Of a stretch of DNA of 32,682 nt, positions 7,117 through 15,700 are shown piece after piece. Source of the DNA: Mycolicibacterium vaccae NBRC 14118 = CIP 105934 (GTDB lineage: Bacteria; Actinomycetota; Actinomycetes; Mycobacteriales; Mycobacteriaceae). Positions within the stretch are counted from its first letter, which is position 1. Every line of letters starts with the position of its first letter. The translations under genes and the position numbers were made by a program. Location of the stretch: the NCBI RefSeq assembly GCF_001552715.1, contig NZ_BCRS01000061.1:1-32682 (forward strand), written 5' to 3'. The notes below the pieces were generated by a model. That model was not told where the DNA came from. It did not search any database and saw only the letters and a list, made by a program, of their open reading frames with translations.

Positions 7117-7965
7117 GTGCTCATCGGACTGTCGACGCCTGTCGTGGTGCAGACCCCGGCCGCGGCCAGTCCCTGGGAGCGGGGCGCCGGCATCGAGGAC
7201 GTGGCGCGTATCGCCGAAACCGCCGACCACCTCGGGTTCGACTTCCTGACCTGCTCCGAGCACGTGGCAGTGCCTGCCGGCGACGCGGCGGTCCGCGGCG
7301 CGGTGTACTGGGATCCGCTGGCCACGTTGGGGTTCCTCGCGGCCAGGACGACGAGGATCCGGCTCGCCACCTCGGTGCTGGTCCTGGGCTATCACCATCC
7401 GCTGGAGATCGCCAAGCGGTACGGCACCCTGGACCGGGTCAGCGGGGGCCGGCTGGTGCTCGGTGTCGGTGTCGGCTCGCTGCGCGCGGAATTCGACATA
7501 CTCGGCGCGTCCTGGCAGGACCGCGGCGCCAGGGCCGACGACGCCATCCGCGCATTGCGCGCGTCGCTGTCGGTGCCCGAACCGTCGTACGGTGGTGAGT
7601 TCTACCGCTACGAGGCCATGCTGGTGGAGCCGCACGCTGCGCAACCCCGGGTGCCGATCTGGGTGGGCGGACGCAGCAGGCGCTCCCTGCGCCGCGCCGT
7701 GGAACTCGCCGACGGGTGGATGCCCTTCGGCCTGAGATCGGCCGAGATCGCTGAAATGCTTTCTGCGCACGATATTCCGGACGAGTTCGATGTGGTCCTG
7801 CCTGTCGGTCCGCTCGATCCGGGGGCACGCGCCGAATGCCTGAAGCGGCTCAGAGCCCTGCGCGATGTCGGCGCCACGGGCGTGACGTGCACGGTGGCCG
7901 CGTCCTCGGTCGACCACTACTGCGACCAGCTCGCGTCGCTGCGCGCTCTCGTCGACGAGTTGTGA
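7117..7965 (+). CDS. LLM-class (F420/FMN-dependent) oxidoreductase
   Basis: 282 aa, luciferase-like monooxygenase TIM barrel. Visible signatures are the opening strand LIGLSTPVVVQ, FDFLTCSEHVAVP (an early cofactor-pocket strand), RVSGGRLVLGVGVGSLRAEFD near 105-125 and VPIWVGGRSRRSL near 178. Mycobacteria use F420 in most relatives, so cofactor F420 is likely but not proven. GTG 7117 is chosen because a TATAAC box lies six bases upstream, suggesting a leaderless message, and because homologous barrels begin at this strand. An in-frame GTG at 7093 would add eight residues. It is followed 39 bp later by a SnoaL-like gene, probably in one operon acting on the same lipid or aromatic substrate. Confidence 0.85.
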   Translation: MLIGLSTPVVVQTPAAASPWERGAGIEDVARIAETADHLGFDFLTCSEHVAVPAGDAAVRGAVYWDPLATLGFLAARTTRIRLATSVLVLGYHHPLEIAKRYGTLDRVSGGRLVLGVGVGSLRAEFDILGASWQDRGARADDAIRALRASLSVPEPSYGGEFYRYEAMLVEPHAAQPRVPIWVGGRSRRSLRRAVELADGWMPFGLRSAEIAEMLSAHDIPDEFDVVLPVGPLDPGARAECLKRLRALRDVGATGVTCTVAASSVDHYCDQLASLRALVDEL

Positions 7966-8004
7966 AGCGTTGCCCGCCAAGGGATCTGACGAAAGGACGC
8001 GACG

Positions 8005-8556
8005 ATGGCTGACCACGAGGCCCTCGAAGTGCGGTTGCAGCAACTGGAGGAGCGCCTGCGGGCCGTCGAGGACGAGCGCGAGATCGCGCGGCTGATAGCG
8101 ACCTACGGTCCCGCCGTGGACGCCGCCGACGCGGCGGGCGCTGCGGCGCTGTGGTCTGCCGACGGCGTCTACGACGTCGAAGGCTGGCGGATGACGGGTC
8201 GCGAGGACGTCGAGGCGATGGTGCGCTCGCCCGGCCACCGCCGGTTGGTGCAGAACGGCTGCTGCCACTTCCTCGGCCCGGCCGCGGTCACGGTGCGCGG
8301 CGACGACGCGGTGGCGGTGTGCGAGTCGCTGGTCGTGCTGCGGGCGGCAGACGGGTATCCGGAACGCGAGACCAGTGCGACCGAATCCGGCCTGCCTGCA
8401 CCGGGATACGTCCTCTGGCGCGCGGCGGCCAACCATTTCCGGTTGCGCCGCGTCGAGGGCCGATGGCAGATCGCGGTCCGGACGAGCCGACTGCTCGACG
8501 GCAACCCCGAAGCCCACGACCTCCTCACGGCGGGGGTCGCCGGGCGCACGGATTAG
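8005..8556 (+). CDS. SnoaL/NTF2-like family protein
   Basis: 183 aa. After an N-terminal charged helix (residues 1-28, EVRLQQLEERLRAVEDER, coiled-coil-like) comes a SnoaL_4-type domain: REIARLIATYGPAVDAADAA and LWSADGVYDVEGWRMTGREDVEAMV, typical of the cone-shaped NTF2 fold. These proteins act as isomerases, dehydratases or binding partners in steroid and aromatic catabolism. ATG 8005 has GAAAGGA upstream at about 8-base spacing. It sits 39 bp after the LLM oxidoreductase and probably shares its transcript. Catalytic residues cannot be assigned confidently, so function stays at family level. Confidence 0.85.
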   Translation: MADHEALEVRLQQLEERLRAVEDEREIARLIATYGPAVDAADAAGAAALWSADGVYDVEGWRMTGREDVEAMVRSPGHRRLVQNGCCHFLGPAAVTVRGDDAVAVCESLVVLRAADGYPERETSATESGLPAPGYVLWRAAANHFRLRRVEGRWQIAVRTSRLLDGNPEAHDLLTAGVAGRTD

Positions 8557-8582
8557 CCCCGTGCGAGTCGCGGACCCGGGGC
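8556..8582. terminator. Weak stem-loop between convergent genes
   Basis: GCCCCG (8556-8561), starting in the SnoaL-like stop codon, pairs with CGGGGC (8577-8582) over a 15-base loop. It lies in the 42-bp gap before the stop of the convergent oxygenase. There is no T-tract; this is a candidate bidirectional terminator only. Confidence 0.25.
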
Positions 8583-8598
8583 AGCACGGTGCAGAACG

Positions 8599-9603
8599 TC
8601 AGCTTGCGGGATCAGCACGCGCGGAGCTGATTCCGTGGTGGAGCTCGGCCACGTCGGGATGCGCGCGGGTGCGCGACTTCCATGCGTTCTCGCCGTAGGT
8701 GTTGAAGATCGGATTGTCGGGGTCGGCCTCCACGCCACGCGACAGCGCCGCCAACTCCGCCGGCAGGGTGATGATCGGGACGAGCGCGTCGAGCGCGGGA
8801 TTGAGGAAGTAGGGAATCGAGACGCGGTCGGCACCCGGCGGCGGGGACAGCACCCGATGCTGAGTGGCTCGCAGGTAGCCGCCCGTGGCGACCTCCAGCA
8901 GTTCGCCGATGTTGACGATGAACGCGCCGGGCAGTGGCGGTACGTCCAGCCACTCGTCGGGTCCGAGTTCTACCTGCAACCCCGCGGACCCGGGTTCGAC
9001 GAGCAGCAGGGTCAGGACCCCGGAGTCCTTGTGCGCCCCGACGCCCTGCGGGGTCTCCTCGGTGCCGGGATAGCGCACCACTTTGATCAACGTCGCGGGC
9101 CGGTCGGCGAAGGCGTCGTCGAACAGATCTTCGGCGGCGCCCAGGGACACCGCCCAGTGCCTGAGCAGGCGCAGGCCGACGGCCGACAGGGCACTGTCCC
9201 ACCGTTCGAACGCCGACCGGAAGCCGGCCGGCCGCTGCGGCCACAGATTGGGCCCCTGCAGCCTCCAATAACCCTGTGCGCCGGCAATGGTCGGCCGCTC
9301 GGGGCCGATGTCGATCTGCTCCCGCCAGTCGACCCGGCCGTTGGTCAGCTCGCCGCCCAGCCGGGAGTAGCCGCGGAACTGAGGGCTCTTGAGCTGGCTG
9401 ATGCGGTTCTTCTCCTCGAGCGGCAGCCCGAAGAACTGCCGGGCCAACCCCAGGATCTCGGTGACTTGACGCTCCGGCACCCCGTGCCCGGTGAGATAGA
9501 AGAAGCCGAAGGTGTGCGCTGCTTCCCGAAGCGCGACGCGGAACGCGTCCGGGGAGGAGTCGGCGACGGTCAGATCGAGCACGGGCAGCATGTCTGTCGA
9601 CAC
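8599..9603 (-). CDS. Isopenicillin-N-synthase-like 2OG-Fe(II) oxygenase
   Basis: 334 aa. The N-terminal DIOX_N domain (LPVLDL..., FGFFYLTGHGVPE at 32-44, FFGLPLEEKNRI at 58-69) is followed by a jelly-roll 2OG-FeII_Oxy domain. The iron triad is visible as His191-x-Asp193 in GVGAHKDSG and His249 in ATQHRV. Arg260 with the RVSIPYF motif would bind 2-oxoglutarate. The family hydroxylates or desaturates small molecules in the cytosol. The GTG 9603 start is kept; ATG 9591 (MLPVLDL) is an alternative four codons later. It is a single gene convergent with the SnoaL-like gene and divergent from the secreted hydrolase. The substrate is unknown. Confidence 0.88.
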   Translation of the reverse strand: MSTDMLPVLDLTVADSSPDAFRVALREAAHTFGFFYLTGHGVPERQVTEILGLARQFFGLPLEEKNRISQLKSPQFRGYSRLGGELTNGRVDWREQIDIGPERPTIAGAQGYWRLQGPNLWPQRPAGFRSAFERWDSALSAVGLRLLRHWAVSLGAAEDLFDDAFADRPATLIKVVRYPGTEETPQGVGAHKDSGVLTLLLVEPGSAGLQVELGPDEWLDVPPLPGAFIVNIGELLEVATGGYLRATQHRVLSPPPGADRVSIPYFLNPALDALVPIITLPAELAALSRGVEADPDNPIFNTYGENAWKSRTRAHPDVAELHHGISSARADPAS

Positions 9604-9750
9604 TGCCCCATCCGGCGGTCACGGCCAACCCGTGTCAACGACATCTTCACAGGTCTGAAGCAGGGCGGCGGATCGGGAACCGCGACCCCGCACGGACCCG
9701 GCCCGTACCGTGGAGGAAGCCCGGGTAGCGGTCTAATGAAGAAGGCAGCC

Positions 9751-11307
9751 ATGGCTGACGCCCAGATGACCCGCAGAGCACTGCTGGCTGGCATGGGGTA
9801 CACGGCCGGCGCGCTCGCGATGGCGTCGTGTGCGGGCTCCGCGCCCCGTGAACCGGACCCCACCGCCGGCAAGCTCGCCTTCGACCCGGCGGTGTTCACC
9901 CAGAAGACGGCCACCGTCGCGACCGCCGCAGGCGACAAGCAGGTCACCTATCACTTCTTCGGCCCGATCACCTACGTCGCGAATCCGGTCGACGCGGACT
10001 ACCAGAGCCTGGTGATCAGCGTGCCGACGGCCATCGACGGGCGAGTCGTCGATGCCACCGGCGCACCGATCGTCTTCGCCAACTCGGTGGGCGGCTACCT
10101 GCCGGCCTCGGTCAAGGACGTCACCGGCGTCGGTGAGGCGGGCAGGAGGGGGCCGCCACCCCCGGGGTTGCCCGGCGGCGAGGTGACACCCGGCGGCAAC
10201 GCCATGGTCGACGCCCGCGGCGACTTGGTGAACCTCGCTGCGCTGGCGGTCGCGGCCGGCTACGTCGCAGTCGAACCAGGCTGTCGCGGAAGGACTCTGG
10301 TCACCGCCGACGGTGTCTGCTACGGCACCGCCCCGGCTGCGGTCGTCGACCTCAAAGCCGCCGTCCGGTACCTCCGGTCGAACGCCGCCACGATGCCGGG
10401 TGACACCGACCGCATCGTGTCCACCGGCACCAGCGCAGGCGGTGCGCTCTCGGCGCTGCTCGGCGCGTCCGGCGACAGCCCGCTCTACGCCGGTTACCTC
10501 GACGACCTGGGTGCAGCCGATGCCGGTGACGCGATCTACGCCAGCGGTGCGTGGTGTCCCATCACCGACCTCGAACACGCCGACGGCGCCTACGAGTGGA
10601 ACTGGGGCGCCAATCGGCTGTCCACCGGCGGACAGGTCGACCGGGAGGTGTCCGCAGCGCTCGGCGCGCAGTTCGCGGAGTACCTGAAGGCCGCGGAGAT
10701 CCACGGCCTGAACGACTTCGGCGTCTTGAATGCCGCCAACTACCCGGACTACCTACTCGAGCACTCGCTGCAGCCCGCCGCCACCACCTATCTGACGAAC
10801 CTCACCGAGCACGACCGCGCCGGGTACCTCGCGCAGAACCCGTTCATCACCTGGACCGCCGGTGAGGCGACATTCGACTGGGCCGGCTTCGTCGGACACG
10901 TCGGCACCCGACGCAAGACCGCGCCCGCCTTCGACGCCTTCGACCTGTCCACCGCCGAGAACAACCTGTTCGGCGCGGGCACCGTCGCCGCGCGCCACTT
11001 CACCGGCTACAGCGCGGCCCGCAACACCGACGGCGCGGTGCCGCTGGCCGCAGGCATCCCCGAACTGTGCGATCTGATGAACCCGATGTACCACCTGTCC
11101 CGAGCTGAGGCCGCCGTGGCGCCGCACTGGTGGATCCGCGTCGGCACCAGCGACACCGACACCTCGCTGAGCGTGTCCGCGAACCTGGCCGCCGCAGCGG
11201 CCGCCGCCGGCGCCTCGGTCAGCCACCGCATGTACTGGGATGAAGGGCACGGCGCGAACCCCGACGCTGCGGAGTTCATCACGTGGATCGACCGGATCTC
11301 CCGGTGA
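9751..11307 (+). CDS. Exported tannase/feruloyl-esterase-type alpha/beta hydrolase (Tat lipoprotein-like)
   Basis: 518 aa. The N-terminus has a twin-arginine motif TRRALL (7-12), a hydrophobic stretch and a lipobox MASC with Cys27, indicating export and probable lipid anchoring. The body is an alpha/beta hydrolase with nucleophile Ser228 in GTSAGG, Asp468 in VGTSDTD and His500 in DEGHG. The Asp-to-His spacing of 32 equals that in the bacterial tannase of Lactobacillus plantarum, supporting a subtype-B tannase-like assignment. The likely reaction is ester hydrolysis outside the membrane. ATG 9751 is chosen for AAGG at 6-base spacing and the proper n-region; ATG 9736 is in frame upstream. The stop abuts that of the next minus-strand gene as TGATCA. 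The natural ester substrate is unknown. Confidence 0.85.
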   Translation: MADAQMTRRALLAGMGYTAGALAMASCAGSAPREPDPTAGKLAFDPAVFTQKTATVATAAGDKQVTYHFFGPITYVANPVDADYQSLVISVPTAIDGRVVDATGAPIVFANSVGGYLPASVKDVTGVGEAGRRGPPPPGLPGGEVTPGGNAMVDARGDLVNLAALAVAAGYVAVEPGCRGRTLVTADGVCYGTAPAAVVDLKAAVRYLRSNAATMPGDTDRIVSTGTSAGGALSALLGASGDSPLYAGYLDDLGAADAGDAIYASGAWCPITDLEHADGAYEWNWGANRLSTGGQVDREVSAALGAQFAEYLKAAEIHGLNDFGVLNAANYPDYLLEHSLQPAATTYLTNLTEHDRAGYLAQNPFITWTAGEATFDWAGFVGHVGTRRKTAPAFDAFDLSTAENNLFGAGTVAARHFTGYSAARNTDGAVPLAAGIPELCDLMNPMYHLSRAEAAVAPHWWIRVGTSDTDTSLSVSANLAAAAAAAGASVSHRMYWDEGHGANPDAAEFITWIDRISR

Positions 11308-11757
11308 TCAGAGTCGCACCAGCGCGAACGGGTAGGTGAACGTCCCGCCCGGTGCGCCGTCGCATCCAGCTCCGAACGACGACGTCAACGTGCCCTGCAA
11401 CGTGGCGACATCCCATTCGTACACGTCGCGGGTCGGGATCACCGGACCGTAATAGACGTTCCCGCAACGCAGTCCGTCGGGTACGTCGACGGAGAGGGTG
11501 TATCTACCGTCGACGAGATGTGCGTCGCCGCTGTACTCGAACGCCTTGGCGGTCGGCATCGGTATCGCCTTGATGTGGGCGCAGTCCGCGGCATCGGGGA
11601 TGCAGTAGGTCACTGCCCACGTCCAGGTGTGAAAGTCGTACCGTCCCTGGATGTTCAGCGAATAGTTCGCGAAGAACGGCGCTGCCTGCGCCGGGGCGGC
11701 CGAGGCGAGCGTGAGCACCGCCAGCGCGGTCGTCCAGCCGACTCTCTGCATATTCAT
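11308..11757 (-). CDS. Small secreted four-cysteine protein
   Basis: 149 aa. A clear Sec signal peptide (MNMQRVGWTTALAVLTLASAAPAQA) ends in AQA-AP. The mature part has four cysteines (TYCIP, ADCAH, LRCGN, GAGCDG), probably two disulfides, and ends in YPFALVRL. A TWT-x-x-x-T-x-C segment, the order of the cysteines and the PF-x-LV ending match the protein at 22035-22550, so the two look like distant paralogues. ATG 11757 has AAGGA at 6-base spacing. It follows the SDR gene by 34 bp on the same strand and probably shares its transcript. Function is unknown; secretion and a beta-rich disulfide-bonded fold are inferred. Confidence 0.8.
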   Translation of the reverse strand: MNMQRVGWTTALAVLTLASAAPAQAAPFFANYSLNIQGRYDFHTWTWAVTYCIPDAADCAHIKAIPMPTAKAFEYSGDAHLVDGRYTLSVDVPDGLRCGNVYYGPVIPTRDVYEWDVATLQGTLTSSFGAGCDGAPGGTFTYPFALVRL

Positions 11758-11791
11758 GGTGTGTCCTTCGGATGTTCGGGCACGGCGCCGA

Positions 11792-12619
11792 TCACATGTG
11801 GGAGCCGCCGTCGATGCGGACCTCGGTGCCGGTGATGAAGTACGCGTCATGACTGCCGAGCATCGCCACCACGCCGGCGACGGCGTCCGGCGCGGCGAAG
11901 ATCGCGCCGCCGTCCAGCGGCAGCATCGGCGCGACCTTACCGAACAGCGCGTAGTCGGCGTCCTCGGGCAGGCCCGGTCCGACGCTCTGCCGTGAGGCGC
12001 CGGTGCCGTCGGTCATCCCGGACGAAATGGAGCCCGGTTGAACGCAATTGAACCGGATGCCCGCCTTGGCGAATTCCAGCGCCCACGCGTGGGTCATCGC
12101 CAGCACCCCGCCCTTGGAGGCGGCGTAAGCGGCCATGTAGGGGTGGGCGAACTGCGCCGAGGTGGAGCTGAAGTTGACCACGGCGGGGCCGCTGCCGTCA
12201 TGCAGCGCCGCGATCGCCCCGCGGGTGACCAGGAATGTCCCGATCAGGTTGATGCGCAGCACCTGCTCGAAATCGGCCAGCGTGGTATCGGCCAGGTGTG
12301 CCGACCGCAGGATGCCCGCGGCATTGACCAGCGTGTCCAACCCGCCCAACGTCGTGGTCGCTTCGGCCACCCCGTTGGACACCGACCCTTCGTCACCGAC
12401 GTCCATCAGCACAGTGGAGAGTGCGTCGCCGAGCTCGCCGGCCTTGTCCACGGTGTCAGCCAGGCCGTCGGTGCTGATGTCGGCGGCCACCACCCGGCCG
12501 CCCTCGCCGAGAATGCGCAGCACGCACGCCTGTCCGATGCCCGAGCCGCCGCCGGTGACGAGCACCCGCCGATCGGTGTAACGCAGTAGAGGAGACGACC
12601 CCGCGGGGGTAGTGGACAC
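11792..12619 (-). CDS. SDR-family NAD(P)-dependent oxidoreductase
   Basis: 275 aa classical short-chain dehydrogenase. Visible motifs are the cofactor motif TGGGSGIG (22-29), Asp at the end of strand 2 (VVAADIS) suggesting NAD(H) preference, NAAG (99-102), Ser152, and Tyr165-x3-Lys169 in YAASK. It would interconvert an alcohol and a ketone, in this context possibly a steroid hydroxyl or an acyl-chain intermediate. GTG 12619 has AGGAG at 8-base spacing. It is divergent from yrbEA across a 203-bp region with a strong palindrome and is followed by the small secreted protein. M. tuberculosis mce4 also has an SDR next to yrbE4A, but co-directional, so this layout differs. Confidence 0.92.
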   Translation of the reverse strand: MSTTPAGSSPLLRYTDRRVLVTGGGSGIGQACVLRILGEGGRVVAADISTDGLADTVDKAGELGDALSTVLMDVGDEGSVSNGVAEATTTLGGLDTLVNAAGILRSAHLADTTLADFEQVLRINLIGTFLVTRGAIAALHDGSGPAVVNFSSTSAQFAHPYMAAYAASKGGVLAMTHAWALEFAKAGIRFNCVQPGSISSGMTDGTGASRQSVGPGLPEDADYALFGKVAPMLPLDGGAIFAAPDAVAGVVAMLGSHDAYFITGTEVRIDGGSHM

Positions 12620-12720
12620 AGCACAACTCCTGTCGGTTCGAAGGCGGTCGCTGTCGAGTGTGACACCGGCTGCCCACGTTCACGTGCGATCGCGGCGCAC
12701 CGCCGGGTGCTTCCCGGTGG

Positions 12721-12741
12721 ATGGGACGCGGTGTGTCCCAT
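12721..12741. promoter_or_regulatory. Candidate operator in the SDR/mce divergent region
   Basis: ATGGGAC (12721-12727) and GTCCCAT (12735-12741) form a perfect 7-bp inverted repeat with a 7-base spacer. It lies 102 bp upstream of the SDR start and 82 bp upstream of yrbEA. This is the only strong dyad noticed in the 203-bp gap, the longest gene-free stretch of the window, and could bind a dimeric regulator controlling both directions. It does not resemble the KstR site. Confidence 0.5.
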
Positions 12742-12822
12742 GCCACGCCCAGCTGTCAACGTGTGTCTCGCCGCGGTGGCGGCGCACTTTTCAGTCGGTA
12801 TCGAAGAAGGGTTCGGCGGCAC

Positions 12823-13635
12823 ATGGTGAACAAGGCCGCGGACCGCTGGTCCATCGGACTGCCGGCGTTGAGCGCAGGCATGTCCGGCCCGATGCAGGGC
12901 ATCGGCGGCCTGCTGTCGATGTCCGCCGACGCCGTGAAGTTCTTGTTCCGGAGACCGTTTCAGGGCAGCGAGTTCCTGCTGCAGTCCTGGTTCGTGGCAC
13001 GAGTGTCCCTGGCGCCCACCCTGCTCGTTGCCATCCCGTTCACCGTCCTGGTCAGCTTCACGCTGAACATCCTGCTCAGTGAGCTCGGCGCGGCCGATCT
13101 GTCCGGGGCCGGCGCCGCGTTCGGCGCGGTGACCCAGGTCGGCCCGATGGTCACGGTGCTGATCGTCGCCGGCGCGGGCGCGACCGCGATGTGCGCCGAC
13201 CTGGGCTCGCGCACGATCCGCGAGGAGATCGACGCGATGGAGGTGCTGGGCATCAACCCGGTGCAGCGGTTGGTCACCCCGCGCATGCTCGCCTCCGGTC
13301 TGGTGGCCCTGCTGCTCAACAGCCTGGTCGTGATCATCGGCATCGTCGGCGGCTACGTGTTCTCGATCTTCGTGCAGGGGGTCAACCCGGGTGCGTTCGC
13401 CGCAGGCATCACGCTGCTCACCGGGGTGCCCGAGGTGATCATCTCCTGCGTCAAGGCGGCGCTGTTCGGTCTGATCGCCGGGCTGGTCGCGTGCTACCGC
13501 GGGCTGAGCATCACCAGCGGCGGCGCCAAGGCGGTGGGCAACGCGGTCAACGAGACCGTGGTGTACGCGTTCATGGCGCTGTTCGTCGTCAACGTCGTCG
13601 TCACGGCGATCGGCATCCAGATGACGTCGGGTTAG
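12823..13635 (+). CDS. yrbEA: YrbE/MlaE-family ABC permease, mce operon subunit A
   Basis: 270 aa MlaE-type inner-membrane permease, normal length for YrbE. About five to six hydrophobic helices follow an amphipathic N-terminus. Conserved core elements are the loop ADLGSRTIREEIDAMEVLGINPVQRLVTPRM (near 125-155) with its EEIDAME coupling motif, and the C-terminal helix after NAVNETVVYAF. With YrbEB and an ATPase (MceG/MkaA-type, encoded elsewhere) it forms the motor of an Mce lipid importer. ATG 12823 is selected because the protein then starts as typical YrbEA does; AGAAGG lies about 12 bases upstream, so start precision is moderate. It is first in the eight-gene operon. Confidence 0.93.
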   Translation: MVNKAADRWSIGLPALSAGMSGPMQGIGGLLSMSADAVKFLFRRPFQGSEFLLQSWFVARVSLAPTLLVAIPFTVLVSFTLNILLSELGAADLSGAGAAFGAVTQVGPMVTVLIVAGAGATAMCADLGSRTIREEIDAMEVLGINPVQRLVTPRMLASGLVALLLNSLVVIIGIVGGYVFSIFVQGVNPGAFAAGITLLTGVPEVIISCVKAALFGLIAGLVACYRGLSITSGGAKAVGNAVNETVVYAFMALFVVNVVVTAIGIQMTSG

Positions 13636-13643
13636 GAGCGGAG

Positions 13644-14492
13644 ATGGCGGCGATACGCGCACTGAACCCGCGGCTGGCCCAGCAGGTCGGCCGGCCGGTC
13701 GACACCCTGGGACGGATCGGGGACCACACGGCGTTCTACGGCCGCGCGCTGGCCGGTGTGCCCCATGCAGCGGTGCACTACCGGCGTGAGATCGTGCGGC
13801 TGATCGCCGAGATCAGCATGGGTGCAGGCACTCTGGCGATGATCGGCGGCACGGTCGTGATCGTCGGCTTCCTGACCTTGGCCGCCGGTGGCACCCTGGC
13901 CGTGCAGGGCTACAGCTCGCTCGGCGACATCGGCATCGAAGCGCTCACCGGCTTTCTGGCCGCGTTCATCAACGTGCGCATCTCCGCGCCGGTGGTGGCC
14001 GGCATCGGACTGGCCGCCACCTTCGGCGCCGGCGTGACCGCCCAGCTGGGCGCGATGCGCATCAACGAGGAGATCGACGCGCTGGAGACGATGGGGATCC
14101 GGCCCGTCGAATACCTCGTCAGTACCCGCATCGTCGCAGGCATGATCGCGATCGCGCCGCTGTACTCGATCGCGGTGATCCTGTCGTTCGCCGCGAGCAA
14201 GGTGACCACCGTGGTGCTGTTCGGGCAGTCGGCAGGCCTGTACAACCACTACTTCACCACGTTCCTCAACCCCAGGGACCTGCTGTGGTCGTTCCTCCAG
14301 GCGATCCTGATGGCGATCGCAGTCCTGTTGGTGCACACCTATTTCGGCTACTTCGCCAGCGGCGGACCTTCAGGGGTGGGTGTGGCGGTCGGTAACGCCG
14401 TCCGGACCTCGCTGATCGTCGTGATCTCGGTGACGCTGCTGGTGTCCCTGTCGATCTACGGCGCCAACGGCAACTTCAACCTGTCGGGTTAG
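13644..14492 (+). CDS. yrbEB: YrbE/MlaE-family ABC permease, mce operon subunit B
   Basis: 282 aa, the second MlaE-family permease. It shows the same architecture as its neighbour: a cytosolic N-terminal helix, GTLAMIGGTVVIVGFL (first core helix), the coupling loop INEEIDALETMGIRPVEYLVSTR (near 138-160) and a C-terminal helix after VGNAVRTSL. It pairs with YrbEA as a heterodimeric transmembrane core. ATG 13644 has GGAG-rich sequence directly upstream and begins 8 bp after the yrbEA stop, so the two are co-transcribed. No ATPase gene is present, as is usual for mycobacterial mce loci that share one ATPase. Confidence 0.93.
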   Translation: MAAIRALNPRLAQQVGRPVDTLGRIGDHTAFYGRALAGVPHAAVHYRREIVRLIAEISMGAGTLAMIGGTVVIVGFLTLAAGGTLAVQGYSSLGDIGIEALTGFLAAFINVRISAPVVAGIGLAATFGAGVTAQLGAMRINEEIDALETMGIRPVEYLVSTRIVAGMIAIAPLYSIAVILSFAASKVTTVVLFGQSAGLYNHYFTTFLNPRDLLWSFLQAILMAIAVLLVHTYFGYFASGGPSGVGVAVGNAVRTSLIVVISVTLLVSLSIYGANGNFNLSG

Positions 14493-14506
14493 CGGGGGAG
14501 CAACTG

Positions 14507-15700
14507 ATGGCAGCGAATCGGCGTTCCGGACGCCCACTGATCGGCCTGGCCACCGTGCTCGCAGTCGCCGCGGTGATCGCGGTCGCGGTGGGCCTGTTCC
14601 GCGGCAGTTTCACCAGCACGGTTCCCGTCACCGTCCTGTCACACCGGGCAGGCCTGGTGATGAACGCCGATGCCAAAGTCAAATGGCATGGCGCGCAGGT
14701 CGGTTCGGTGAAGTCCATCGAGACGCTCCCGGGCGGCGGCGCCGCGATCCATCTGGCGATGGACCCGTCCTACCTCGACATCATCCCGTCGGACGTCCGG
14801 GTCGACATCGCCTCGTCGACGGTGTTCGGATCGAAGTACGTGGATCTGGTGCCCCCGGCCGAGTCCTCGCGACAGCCGTTGCAGGCCGGCCAGACCCTGA
14901 ATGCCGAGCACGTCACCGTGGAGATCAACACGGTGTTCGAACAACTGTCCTCGGTGCTGGCCAAGATCGAGCCCGCCAAACTCAACCAGACCCTCGGCGC
15001 GCTGGCCACCGCCCTGGACGGTCGCGGCGACCAGATCGGGCAGACCATGTCCGACTTCGACGCCTTCCTGGCCAAGATCGAACCGAGCCTGCCTGCCATG
15101 GAGCATGAACTCTCGGTCGCCCCCACGGTCATCGGCACCTACGCCGATGTCGCGCAGGATCTCGTCGACACCGTCGAGGCCGCCACCACCGTCGGCCAGA
15201 CCCTGGTGGCCGAACAGGAACACCTGGACACGCTGCTGGTCAGCGTGATCGGGCTGTCCGACATCGGCAACGAGGTGCTGGGCGGCAACAGTCAGGCCAT
15301 CAGCGACGTGATGGAACTGCTGGTGCCCACCACCGACCTGCTGAACCAGTACCACGAGGCGCTCAACTGCGGACTCGGCGGCGCGGTCCAACTGGCCAAA
15401 GCGCCCGGAACGCCGGTGCCGGGCGGTCTGCTGTTGCAGACCGTCGTGCTGGGCCAGGAACGCTACCGCTACCCGCAGAACCTGCCGAAGGTCGCGGCCA
15501 AGGGCGGTCCTCAGTGCACGGACCTGCCGAAGGTCGGCTTCCAGAAGAGTCCGCCGTTCGTGATCACCGACGTCAACGCCAACCCCGCGCAATACGGAAA
15601 CCAGGGCATCGTGCTGAATTCCGACGGCCTCAAACAACTGCTGTTCGGCCCGATCGACGGGCCGCCGCGCAACGGCGGACAGATCGGACATCCCGGATGA
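14507..15700 (+). CDS. mceA: Mce family protein A (MlaD domain)
   Basis: 397 aa. A single N-terminal membrane helix (about 10-32) is followed by an MlaD/MCE beta-barrel domain (about 36-115: VMNADAKVKWHGAQVGSVKSIE and FGSKYVDLVPP). A long helical segment (about 130-290) and a C-terminal tail follow. Mce proteins form a hexameric tube spanning the periplasm that carries lipids or sterols to the YrbE permease. Start ATG 14507 has GGGGGAG upstream; the gene follows yrbEB by 14 bp and overlaps mceB by ATGA. A tail cysteine pair (ALNCGLGG, PQCTDL) is visible. The lipid cargo cannot be read from sequence. Confidence 0.92.
   Translation: MAANRRSGRPLIGLATVLAVAAVIAVAVGLFRGSFTSTVPVTVLSHRAGLVMNADAKVKWHGAQVGSVKSIETLPGGGAAIHLAMDPSYLDIIPSDVRVDIASSTVFGSKYVDLVPPAESSRQPLQAGQTLNAEHVTVEINTVFEQLSSVLAKIEPAKLNQTLGALATALDGRGDQIGQTMSDFDAFLAKIEPSLPAMEHELSVAPTVIGTYADVAQDLVDTVEAATTVGQTLVAEQEHLDTLLVSVIGLSDIGNEVLGGNSQAISDVMELLVPTTDLLNQYHEALNCGLGGAVQLAKAPGTPVPGGLLLQTVVLGQERYRYPQNLPKVAAKGGPQCTDLPKVGFQKSPPFVITDVNANPAQYGNQGIVLNSDGLKQLLFGPIDGPPRNGGQIGHPG

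Noticed and set aside
8635..9750. In-frame upstream extension of the secreted hydrolase
   Set aside because: It runs antisense to the 2OG oxygenase and would bury the Tat/lipobox signal inside a protein; the start at 9751 gives a proper signal and a ribosome-binding site.
13191..13643. Upstream extension of yrbEB overlapping yrbEA
   Set aside because: It is another-frame reading of yrbEA with Arg/Gly-rich composition; ATG 13644 has a ribosome-binding site and gives standard YrbE length.
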